This document shows positions 21,366 through 31,637 of a stretch of DNA of 64,000 bases, one piece after another. Under the pieces are notes generated by a model. It did no database searches, had not been told where the DNA came from, and worked only from the letters and a program-made list of their open reading frames with translations. The stretch's first letter is position 1. Every line of letters starts with the position of its first letter. Position numbers and translations under genes: made by a program. Source of the DNA: Drosophila miranda (Eukaryota; Arthropoda; Insecta; Diptera; Drosophilidae); assembly GCF_003369915.1 (NCBI RefSeq), contig NW_022881603.1, forward strand, positions 33,725,522 through 33,789,521, written 5' to 3'.

Positions 21366-24300
21366 ATAGGTCCTCCAACGTGAAATTAGATACCCCTGAG
21401 GAAAGAAGTAGCAATAAGGATGTTTACACTACTATATATAAAGTTAACCAAGCGGTATTACCCGAAGCTAAATGGTCCGAGCGCAAGCCGATAAAGGAAA
21501 GACAGCGGCAGTACGAACAGGCCAGGAATCGGATAATGGGGGACGAACTCGATGAGAGTATCCGAACGGGAGCAGTCAGAGCACAGCGGGCTCGGGACAG
21601 GTTTCAGGGGCGCAAGAGAAGGCGGCTCCAGGTGTGTGCTGCAGTCCACTCGGCAATTCGTCAGGATGACAGGACATTCGCACGAGTGAAGTTGGGCCCG
21701 AGGACGCTGATGGGACTACTGGATACAGGGGCATCGGTGAGCCTTCTGGGGAAAGGTGGCCTGGAACTGATAGGAGAATTGGAGCTGAAACTTCAAGACA
21801 TAAAGAAATTCTCAGTACAAACAGCGGGCGGCACTCCTCATAAAATACTGGGACATGTGTCGACAGTAATGACGTATGGAGGCCAGAAGCAGACTATGGA
21901 GTTGTTCCTGTGTCCCTCGCTGAAACAACCGCTGTACCTAGGGGTCGATTTCTGGCGGAAGTTTGGTCTGGCTCCGCATATAGTAGGCCTAGAACGACAC
22001 AAGGAATTAGCCGAAATTGATGCTGAGGTGCTGACTAGGAGTAGACCAACGGAACCGCACGAGTTGACGCACACGCAGCAGACACGTCTGGACCAGGTGA
22101 AGAACAACTTCAGGGCATTCGACACACATGGTTTGGGAAGAACGACGCTCGAAAGGCACGAAATTCAATTAATCGAGGGAGCCGTACCCGTAAAGGAGCG
22201 ATTCTACCCGGTGTCTCCCGCGGGGCAAGAGCTGTTGTTTGCCGAGGTGGACGAAATGTTGCGCCTCGGAGTCATCGAAACCAGCGAGAGCCCGTGGAGC
22301 AACCGCGTGACGCTGGTACGTAAGCCGGAAAAAAACCGATTGTGTCTGGATGCGCGGAAACTAAACAAATTAACCGTGAAGGATGCTTACCCGCTGCAGA
22401 GCATCGAGTCAATTCTGAGCCGCGTAGAGGATACGGTGTACATCAGCAGCATCGATTTAAAGCACGCATTTTGGCAGATAGAGCTGGAGCCTGAAAGTCG
22501 GACGTACACAGCATTCACGGTGCCGGGCAGACCACTCTATCAATTTAAATCGATGCCCTTCGGGTTGTGCAATGCAGCCCAACGGCTGTGTCGGTTGATG
22601 GATCGAGTAATTCCACAACGACTCCGAAGCCATGTCTTTGTATTCTTAGACGATCTACTAGTTATTTCCCGGACGTTTGAGGAGCATATACACCTGTTAG
22701 AGGAAGTGGCCAAGTGTCTCAAGGAGGCAAACCTGACAATTGGAAGAAAAAAATCGAAATTCGGCTATAAATATTTAAAGTATTTAGGGTACATCGTAGG
22801 CGACGGCGCACTTAGGACAGATCCGGAGAAAGTACAGGCGATCACCCAAATACCAATGCCAAGGATCGTGAGACAAATCCGGAGATTTTTGGGGACAGCT
22901 GGCTGGTATCGGCGGTTTATCCGAAATTTCTCGGCACTCTCGGCTCCTCTGACAGACTGTCTGAAAGGAAAAGGGCAATTTAAGCTGACGGAGGAGGCAG
23001 GAAAATCGTTCGAGGAGCTCAAAAAAGCACTTACCAGTGCCCCCGTGCTACATCACCCAGACTTTAAGAAGCACTTCTTCATCCAGTGTGATGCGAGCCA
23101 CGTGGGGATTGGAGCAGTTCTCTTCCAGAGGGATGATGAAGGAGCAGAGCACCCGATCGCATTCTTTTCGGCGAAGCTAAGAGGGGCACAGCTCAACTAT
23201 AGCGTGCCAGAGAAGGAGTGTCTGGCGGCGGTAAGAGCCATAGAGAAGTTCCGTGCATACGTAGAACTGATGCCATTCACGGTGATAACAGATCACGCGA
23301 GTTTGCAGTGGCTCATGCGATTCAAAGCACTGGATGGGAGGCTAGCCAGGTGGTCGTTGGCTCTCCAGGCTTATGACTTCGAAATCGAGCACCGCAAAGG
23401 AAAGGAAAATATCGTCGCCGATATGCTGTCACGTCCCTTTGACGTTGACGCTATCGACTTCATGGAGTTCGACAACACCGCCTTCGAGGATGAAGAATAC
23501 CGAAGAAAAATTGAGTCGGTCCAGAGCGATGAGGATGAGTTCCCAGACCTGAAGGTGGAGGAAGGACTGCTGTTTAAGCGCACACAATTTGGCCGGCCGG
23601 AATTAGAGGAGTTTTCGTGGAAGCTATGGATCCCGGATGCCCTGACGAGCACACTGATCCAACAGGCTCACGACAGCGATGTGGCAATGCATGGAGGAAT
23701 CGCGAGGACACTGGGACGGCTGCGACAGTTCTATTATTGGCCCCGGATGACCGTGCAGGTGAAGGCATATGTGGCTGATTGTAACACCTGCAAAGAAACA
23801 AAGCATTCAACACAGGTTCACCGTCCACTCATGGGGGCCGAAACCAGAACCGAGAGGCCGATTCAAAAACTGTACCTGGATTTCCTGGGTCCATATCCGA
23901 GGACTCGAAGTGGCAATGTGGTCATACTACTGAAATAGTGCATACCGATAATGGAAAGCAATTTGTGTCAGCTGAATTCTCTCAATTCCTGGATAGGAGA
24001 AGCATAAGGCACCTGAAGTCGGGGAACTATGCACCGGAGGCGATCGCGGCCGAACGAGTGAACCAGACTGTACTGGCAGCAATATGGACATACGCTAGTG
24101 AGGATCACACGCGCTGGGACGAGAAGCTGACGGAGATCCAGTGTGTGGCAAGGAGCGCTATACACACGGGTATCGGGACGTCGCCATACTTTGTGTTGTT
24201 TGGGCAGCACATGTTTACTAGCGGCCGAGATTATAAATTGGCACGCAGACTGGGCGCCCTAAATGATGCACAAATGTCACCCTTGGCGAGGAGTGACAAG

Positions 24301-24480
24301 ATGGAGATAGTCCGAGATGAGGTCCGAGGAAACTCTCATGAAGCCTACAACAGAGCGAAGAACAGGTATAATCGAAAAGCTCGAGAAATTAGGTACTCAC
24401 CGGGTCAGGAGATATATAAGCGGAATTTCGTGTTGAGCAAATTTAAAAATAACATCAACGCGAAGTTCAGGCTCAAAGAG
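21287..24480 (+). pseudogene. Gypsy pol, copy A, with integrase deletion
   Basis: An open frame of 883 codons (21287-23938) carries protease (LLDTGASVSLLG, about residue 145), reverse transcriptase with FLDDLL where YLDDLL is seen in copies B and C (about residue 453), RNase H (DASHVGIGAV about 600; TDHASLQWL about 668) and the integrase zinc finger (HDSDVAMHGG...CNTCKETK, about 795-835). At 23929 a 113-bp stretch present in copy C (57482-57594) is missing, removing part of the integrase core and creating a stop (TAG at 23936-23938). A second open piece, 23938-24498, carries TDNGKQFVS and the rest of the catalytic core, then runs into the inversion junction at 24480. Confidence 0.9.
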
Positions 24481-26121
24481 AAATTAGGAACTTTTTAGTA
24501 TACAAATGAAATGAGGACTACAGGACGAAGTGTAGGACGAAGGGATCCAGCCTCATAGACATATTTCCAGACATACCCAGTAAACCCTGGCATTTTTCTC
24601 TTAAATGGAATGCTAAAAGCATCAAGACCATTAACAGACTTATGACGGGACACACATACGACAAAGTCTTCCTACACAGAATCAAAGCAATTGACTCAAA
24701 TATCTGCGAAACGTGCAATGTAACTGAATATGCCGAACACCTGATCTTCGATTGCCAAAGATTTGCCGGGCTCAGAAGGAAATTCAAAATCTTTAAATAT
24801 TATAACAATTTACATAAATTATTAATCAAAAAAGAGCCGCTACATTGTTATGATCCGCCTCTTTGCCACCTTGGCCTATCGTTCCCAGCTAGCTCACGGG
24901 GAAGTCAGGGTGTTTCCGACCCGATAAGCCAGGGGACGGATAGAACAAAACAAAAAAACAAAAAAAAAACATACAAAAAAAACAAATCTTATTTATAGGA
25001 CAGACTTGTCCTCGTTGGCACTTTCGTCAGCGGGGATAGTTGGTTTCGTTATCCCTAGCAGGGTCCCACCCTTCCATGAGCGCCACCTTTTGAATTCGCT
25101 CCCTTTTCATATTCAGGGTCCCGCTCTTCTTCTCGCTCTCGTCCCACCCAACTACCGTTTTCTATTCACTCATGACTCTATTCAAATTTTCATTTTATAT
25201 CCATTATATTTTCTTATTTATCTTCTTGAACATTATTAATTAATAATCTAGGTTTATATAAAGGAAACAAATACTAACACAAAAATACTAACAAAAAAAA
25301 TAAACCCTATTTCGGCCGAGTTGGCAGCCCCCTTTGATAGAGGTTGTTGCTTCCTGATGCTTGCTGATGTTTACGTTTAATCGTGGTGTTTTTTATATGA
25401 TCGTGATATATTGTTTAATTGTGGGTCGGACGGGTGTAGATGTGTGAAATGTGGTGATGTTATGTGATGTGTTATGAATGAGGGTATACATGCGTGGGTT
25501 GTGTGTGATGTGGGTGGATGAAGCTGTGTGATATTGATTCGTGTGGGTGTATTTCTGCTTTAAAGTCCGGATTCTTTCCCCGGGGGGGGGGCTGGTGTGT
25601 GGGGACAGAAACGTGTCTCCAGTCGGTGCACCGTCAGCGGTGCCGGTGCTCCGCTGACGGTTCTCGCACCAGTTTTCCGGCCTGGCCAGTACCGGGCTGC
25701 TGCTGCCGATGTCCGCCGCTTACGCTGATGTTGATGCCTGCCGCTGATGTCTTGGTGGGATCGTCGTCTCCACGATCACCAATTTTGTTTCCTTTTTTCT
25801 TTCAGGGCACGTGCGGCCTCCACTATTCTCCACCGGAAACTCTCTTTTTTTTTTTCTTCCTCGCCCCGTTTCCTTTTCTCCCACGCAACTCCGCCGAAAC
25901 GGGAGTGCCAAGCAGGCGGGCTTTTTCAATTAAGGGGCCCCAAACGTAGGCCATCGCCCACACCCTGAGATTGAGAGTCTCTGGCTCCATCGACTGAGAT
26001 GCCTGGGCTACTGCTTCAGATCCTTTGCGTGAAACACCCCAATACGTGAGCCTTGCAACGTCTCCAGCTCGTACAGACTGTTGCCCATACTCCGGATCAC
26101 TCGGCACTTGACGTATTTTGG
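24481..26121 (-). other. Inverted segment: non-LTR 3' end + Gypsy LTR + Gypsy 3' end (unit 2)
   Basis: Relative to unit 4 (58136-60835) this block is reversed. On the + strand it reads non-LTR C-terminus and 3' tail (24481-24841), ACAT, the LTR in reverse (24846-25890, its far end truncated), then the reverse of the Gypsy integrase C-terminus and 3' end (25891-26121). The two breakpoints are CGAAGTTCAG/GCTCAAAGAG at 24480/24481 and TATTTTGGGCTGTATTT at about 26115-26130. Both correspond to one exchange between the Gypsy site and the non-LTR site, with loss of about 10 bp of non-LTR sequence. The Gypsy 3' LTR start is deleted here (CGCAACT/CCGCCG near 25890). Confidence 0.85.
24846..25890 (-). 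repeat. Inverted Gypsy LTR (unit 2), truncated
   Basis: It begins TGTTATGATCC, the reverse complement of the LTR 3' end, preceded by ACAT (24842-24845), the complement of the ATGT target duplication. A promoter-like TATA stretch is present in reverse near 25254-25262. The LTR start (TGTTATGGGCGG) is missing. Confidence 0.85.
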
Positions 26122-26343
26122 GCTGTATTTTATATTTATTGTAAACCCCTCACTTGTAGCAGCCTTTGCTGCTATGTCAGTCTTTTCGTTGATGGCCACA
26201 CCCTTGTGACCAGGGACCCATAGAATGTCAAGTTTCTGAATGTCTGATTGGTTAATTATGTTGTGAATATCATTCACTAGGTACGAGTCTGTATTCTTAT
26301 TTTTAATTAAATTAATAGCTAGTAATATTCGACGGAATATCAA
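26008..26343 (-). pseudogene. Chimeric frame: non-LTR RNase H joined in frame to Gypsy integrase C-terminus
   Basis: On the - strand the non-LTR RNase H segment (WVPGHKGVAINEKTD, TSEGFTINIKY) passes in frame at the inversion junction (about 26121) into the Gypsy integrase tail (SPKYVKCRVIRSMG...FHAKDLKQ) and stops at 26008. The fusion is about 110 codons with no ATG of its own. It is a by-product of the inversion and repeats in unit 3 (49478-49870). Confidence 0.75.
26122..26316 (-). mobile_element. Non-LTR fragment, 5' part left by the inversion (unit 2)
   Basis: This matches 13510-13707 of unit 1: the RNase H part of the - strand fragment upstream of the inversion breakpoint, truncated at 26316 next to the 29-bp repeat. 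Confidence 0.8.
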
Positions 26344-26494
26344 AATCGAAAATATTGTTTCTTATCCTTGACGGAGAACAATTAACCTATTATAAGCCAA
26401 GGGGCCGAAAATAATGAAATTTTAATCATTTTAGCGCAGTTCAGGTGAAAGTTAGCGTTGTTATTTTTAATTTCAGATGAAAGATGGCCTGAAT

Positions 26495-27018
26495 TAATGT
26501 TGGGTAAACATTGCTCATTTTGGTGAACATGTTCACTTGTTCTTTTTTAGTAAGTGAGTCACCTCACTCATATTGCTCACTTTCTCTCTTAGATTGCTCA
26601 GTTACTCACTTGCTCAGTTGCTCACTTGCTCAGTTGCTGACTTGCTCACTCAGTTGTTCACTATTCATGCACAGATGGTTCCAAATTTCACTATACTTTC
26701 GAATTAGCGACATACAGAATATTTGAAAGAGTAAACAGCTTTGCCGGTAATACAAAAAGTGTGAAGTAAACGCAAATATGAGCAACAGCTGACAGATCGC
26801 AAAATGCCCTTTGAGGAGCAAAATTGCGCAAAAAGTGAGTAAAGAACAAGTGAACAAAAATGAACAAGTGAACAACAAAGAACAAGTGAGCAAAAAAGAA
26901 CAAGTGAACAACATAGAACAAGTGAACAAAAAAGAACAGCTTGGAAGGAACATGTTCAGTTGCTCACTTAAGTGAACAACTCTTTTTTGTTCACTCACTC
27001 ATAAGCAACACAACACTA
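26495..27018. mobile_element. hAT-type MITE (unit 2)
   Basis: Orthologous to 13886-14427, flanked by GCCTGAAT (26487-26494 and 27019-27026). The left end has decayed to TAATGTTG, and the minisatellite (26844-26933) has five 18-bp repeats rather than six. Confidence 0.85.
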
Positions 27019-27026
27019 GCCTGAAT

Positions 27027-27451
27027 CTACAAGAAGAATTTACAATCGTTAATATTTTCTGCCATTTACCTGAAGAAGGTGAACTATTTAAATAGAGGGG
27101 GCTTAAGTGGGCTAAATTCGTTTTTTCATCATAACGAGACGCTATATTGTTGTTGGAAAAAAAAACAGCAATCGCCGTAGCAAGAAAATAAGTCAAGTAT
27201 TTAAAACAAACCAGTCAAGTAGAAAATTGATTAATTTATTGGATAAAATTATGTGGGCAGGACTGAGAGATCTACCTAGCTAGTAATATTCGACGGAATA
27301 TCAAAAACGGGGAATAGTACAATAGAACTTGAATTCGTTGGTATATCTATGGTATATTTGGGGATATTTCTGATGGTCGGACATTATATTTTAACAATAA
27401 ATCCGCGGCACACTGTTGTTTAGCTTCCGAATAAATATATTATTAAGTGAA
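27027..27451 (+). promoter_or_regulatory. thoc5: Upstream region of thoc5 copy 3
   Basis: The same block as 14436-14862 with a few substitutions and short indels in an A run; no specific promoter element was assigned. Confidence 0.35.
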
Positions 27452-28832
27452 ATGGAGGCTATTTTAAATACGCAGTTTCAGCAGCTGGAAGATATCATCG
27501 GGGAAATATTAAAAGTAAACAAGAGCGTAAGTGTTAACAAGCTGCAAAGTCGTTGGTTCCTTATTTTCATTATTTTTGTATGCAGGGGCAGAACTCAGAC
27601 ACATTGCGAACTGCGGCGGCATTGAAATTTGTTGCATTAAAGCATGCAAATCGAGAAGTTAAACAGAAAATAAAGTCTGGACGGGATAACTTACACTTGG
27701 AAAAATGTAAAGTGGACATAAGTCGGTTGCAATTGCAAAATCTTCTGTACGAAGTGAGCCACTTGAAAAAGGACATCGTGCGTTGCGAGAAATGTTTTAG
27801 CGAGTGAATTGCTTTAGCAGCAACTATATTTTAAAACATTTTCATGTTTTTAGGGATACTAATTTCGTTCAGCATCTCCTTCGGCATTTGTTTGCAAACG
27901 ATTTGGGTAATGATATACCTATACCCGGTATTCAATACGATGTAAGACAAGCAACAAGCTATAATTTTCCTATATATATGTATGAATCATAAAATTATAT
28001 ATTTGCGTTAGTTACAGAATAAGGATCTGACACCAGAGGAATGTATACAATATCTGGAGTCTAAGGACTTTGGAAAAGCATACTGTTGGTTACAAAGTAT
28101 ATGCTCTATACCAATAGTCAACAGCTCGCTGTTGTATAAGCATGAGCTGAACTTGAATAAAAGCATGAGGGAGACCATAGCTCGCATTACACGGCGCTGG
28201 AACTCTTGGTTAAATCTAAGTCAGCAAATACGTGGTCTGACTAACAAGGACATCGATTTGTATGCACTAAAAGAAAATGTCTATCCTGCGGCCTTGTCTT
28301 GCAGCCTAGTGCAGTGGACGGCGATCACTCTCGAGGAATTCCTAGCCCAAAATTCAGACGTACTAAACATTTCTCCGGATGATAAGGGCATAACATACAA
28401 TTCCTATCGTGCTGTGATTGTTCGTGGCTCTGCCAAAATGGAGTGTTTCATTCGAATACCGAGTAATTATCCATTGGAAATGCCACTCTGGATATTGAGT
28501 GTGCATTGGAACGGTCGCCGTACATCGCAGAATAATGCAGCTATGAAGGTTAGTTTGTTCAGCTTATTTTGATACCATTTTGTAGATGATGGAGTACTGG
28601 ACCAACTCATTGCAACCCCAACAGCTGGAAGCAAATTATCGTATTCTGTACGCTCAGCTTTTCCGAACTATTTATAGTTTTGACATCTTTCTGGAGTCAG
28701 AAGGAAGGATCAATGCAGACAACTATAGATTACACCAAGGAAAAGCCTTATATAAGTGCATTTGCAAAACGATGCCGATTGCGTCCATATAAATACATAA
28801 AAAAGGGTTCCGTACACGCATTCAAACAATAA
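27452..28832 (+). pseudogene. thoc5: thoc5 copy 3: 765-bp internal deletion and C-terminal frameshift
   Basis: Exon 1 is 27452-27526 and exon 2 opens at 27596. At 27793/27794 the sequence jumps from GCGAGAAAT to GTTTTAGCG, equal to loss of 15204-15968 of copy 2: most of exon 2, intron 2, exon 3 and the donor of intron 3. The frame stops at 27807. Exons 4 (27854-27941) and 5 (28018-28548) remain. The last intron is only 37 bp (28549-28585; a 22-bp deletion), probably too short to splice well. Exon 6 carries a 4-bp duplication (GAAGGAAGG near 28700) that shifts frame to a stop at 28792, before the normal stop at 28830-28832. Copy 4 shares all three changes. Confidence 0.9.
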
Positions 28833-28973
28833 GGACCTAAAAACAAATATAGGAATATGGTTTTGTAAAAAAAAATCAAAAGCAGTTACTAAACATCTTC
28901 ACAGTTGCTGTTTATTATGTAATGCATAATTGCAATAATGCAATAAATAAGTAACATTTAAATCTAGCTAGTT

Positions 28974-29577
28974 TTATTGACAGCTTAGTTTCTGAGATGC
29001 TGTCGCTGCCAGGGACTCGGTTGGCAGGGTGATTGCAGAGGCATTTTCAACAGACTCTCGACTCTCATCCGGCATAACTTTATCAACAACGTGTTTTTCT
29101 ATTAGACCGCTTTCTCCCAAGTAGCATATGGAAAATCCATCGTACCATGCCTCCTGATCCTTCAGTACTTCCTTCAATTGCCACACCTTGTATTTCCAGA
29201 ACTGGAACATCACCTTCAGGCCCGATATGCCCCTCCCCGCGCCACCTTATGCGCACGGTGTAATCGTCGGGATGCTTTGTAATTTTAAGAACCTCAAACT
29301 TAACGTAGGCGTACTTTAGGTGACCCTCAGTTCGAAGAATGGCAATTTGCTTAACAAAGTGGTATAGACCGACTGTGTGCTTGCCGGTAATATTGTTCTG
29401 AAATATAAGGTTTGGGCTGTATATGGAATAGTTCAGCGGTTCAACAAAGAGTTTGGGAAGCGTGGTTCGCAGAACTTCGTAGGCTCGCTCCAGATCTTCA
29501 GGCTTTCGAACATTTTCCTTCTCTTTGGCGGATGTTTGTACATTACTGTTTTCGTGAAAACTTCGTTTCGGTTGCAT
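28974..29577 (-). pseudogene. DUF2358 gene, array copy 3, frameshifted
   Basis: It matches copies 1, 2 and 4 but has one extra base in a C-rich stretch near 29232-29238 (CCCCTCCCCGCGCC where the others have CCCCTCACGCGCC or CCCCACACGCGCC). The frame breaks just before the conserved [14 protein letters not shown] segment. The N-terminal part from the ATG at 29577 and the C-terminal part to 28974 are each open. Confidence 0.85.
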
Positions 29578-30575
29578 TACGCTACTACCTTCACATTTTA
29601 GCCAATTGTAGTTATATGATCCTGTGCAAGGAGAGTATAATCGCATTGTGGAAGCCCACGCCTGTTCTTTGGAGCCCCACAAGCTTATCAAATTGCTCTT
29701 TCTCATTGATAAAATTCCAAAATTTCGCATCATTTTGACAAGGACCATTGACGAATTTACCGGACTCTGGTAACTGTATTTCCCGTAATATGTTAAATAT
29801 TTCTTCCTTTTAAGCGTCACTCTGCCGTTCAAATATCACGTTCAAATTCTTCATCTGGTTTTACTCAGCGTTTAAATTGTGGGGTTTTTAATCTTTTTTA
29901 GACGTGCTCGTGTTGTAACCAAGTTTATTTGGAATCGAAAAATCATATGGTCATATGTATATCGATATAAATATTTTGTACAATAAAAGTGTGAGGTGAT
30001 GTGATAGTTTTTTTGGGATATCTCAACGGAACTTTCTGAACTCGGAGACAGTGTACACTATTTTTTTGTAGTTTCAGTGATCCAACGTCGTTAGAAACAT
30101 AGTTGGATAATGGAAATAAGTATCCATATTTTTATGTGATATTTCCCGTATGCGACTATACTTCAAGACCACTCTAGTCTAAATTATTGTCGCACCAGTC
30201 GAAAAGCTGTTGAACTATTTGTGCCAAAACGTTCCACCCAGTTGTGGTAGAGTAATACCTAACAAAAATAGATCCAAAGAAAATTCATGTCGACCAGAAA
30301 TACCTAGATTTTTCAAATCACAACGTTCCCCCTCGTTTTTTTTTGGTTTTAAAGCATCTCAAGTATGATCGGAATTTTGATCGTAGCACTGTAGCCACAT
30401 TGATCAGATACTGGTGATGTAGTTTGGCGAGTTTGACAGGTCGGTATATAAAAAAAAGAGGAAAATTACTTAACTGTTTTAGAAAATAAACTGAAATTAC
30501 TTTATAACATGATGAAGAAAAAATGGGTCAAAAGTTTAAGTCAGCAGTTTTGATGAAGATTGCCAGCTCTCTGAG
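29578..30575. other. Upstream spacer of DUF2358 copy 3
   Basis: Complete version of the unit spacer, near-identical to 1792-2787, ending at the Gypsy insertion site (ATGT 30576-30579). No gene is supported. Confidence 0.65.
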
Positions 30576-30579
30576 ATGT

Positions 30580-31628
30580 TGTTATGGGCGGTTTTGGAGA
30601 GAGCCGATAGGTATCAGGGCTGGAGAAGAAAGAGACAGCGGCATCTATAGTGGATCCTGGGAAGCAGTGGCAGAGTTGCGTGGGAGAAAAGGAAACGGGG
30701 CGAGGAAGAAAAAAAAAAGAGAGTTTCCGGTGGAGAATAGTGGAGGCCGCACGTGCCCTGAAAGAAAAAAGGAAACAAAATTGGTGATCGTGGAGACGAC
30801 GATCCTACCAAGACATCAGCGGCAGGCATCAACATCAGCGTAAGCGGCGGACATCGGCAGCAGCAGCCCGGTACTGGCCAGGCCGGAAAACTGGTGCGAG
30901 AACCGTCAGCGGAGCACCGGCACCAAGGAACCGTCAGCGGAGCACCGACTGGAGACACGTTTCTGTCCCCACACACCAGCCCCCCGGGGAAAGAATCCGG
31001 ACTTCAAAGCAGAAATACACCCACACGAATCAATATCACACACCTTCATCCACCCACATCACACACAACCCACGCATGTATACCCTCATTCATAACACAT
31101 CACATAACATCACCACATTTCACACATCTACACCCGTCCGACCCACAATTAAACAATATATCACGATCATATAAAAAACACCACGATTAAACGTAAACAT
31201 CAGCAAGCATCAGGAAGCAACAACCTCTATCAAAGGGGGCTGCCAACTCGGCCGAAATAGGGTTTATTTTTTTTGTTAGTATTTTTGTGTTAGTATTTGT
31301 TTCCTTTATATAAACCTAGATTATTAATTAATAATGTTCAAGAAGATAAATAAGAAAATATAATGGATATAAAATGAAAATTTGAAAAGAGTCATGAGTG
31401 AATAGAAAACGGTAGTTGGGTGGGACGAGAGCGAGACGAAGACCGGGACCCTGAATATGAAAAGGGAGCGAATTCAAAAGGTGGCGCTCATGGAAGGGTG
31501 GGACCCTGCTAGGGATAACGAAACCATCTATCCCCGCTGACGAAAGTGCCAACGAGGACAAGTCTGTCCTATAAATTAGATTTGTTTTTTTTTTGTATGT
31601 TTTTTTTTTGTTTTGTTCAATCCGTCCA
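30580..31628 (+). repeat. 5' LTR of Gypsy copy B, 3' truncated
   Basis: Matches 58393-59440 of the complete LTR. It contains a TATA-like TTATATAAA at about 31306-31314 and ends at CAATCCGTCC where the internal deletion begins. Confidence 0.85.
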
Positions 31629-31637
31629 GATTGAATA

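Larger units (their letters stand above)
18359..24480 (+). mobile_element. Gypsy-type LTR retrotransposon, copy A (unit 2), 5' part up to an inversion breakpoint
   Basis: The order is a truncated 5' LTR (18359-18768), a primer binding site TGGCGCCCAA at 18771-18780, an AT-rich leader (18781-19943), gag (19944-21365) and pol (21287-24480). It is the only one of three related copies that keeps the leader and gag. It ends at 24480 inside the integrase C-terminal coding region, where the sequence switches to an inverted non-LTR piece. The rest of the element is found in reverse at 24846-26121. Confidence 0.9.
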
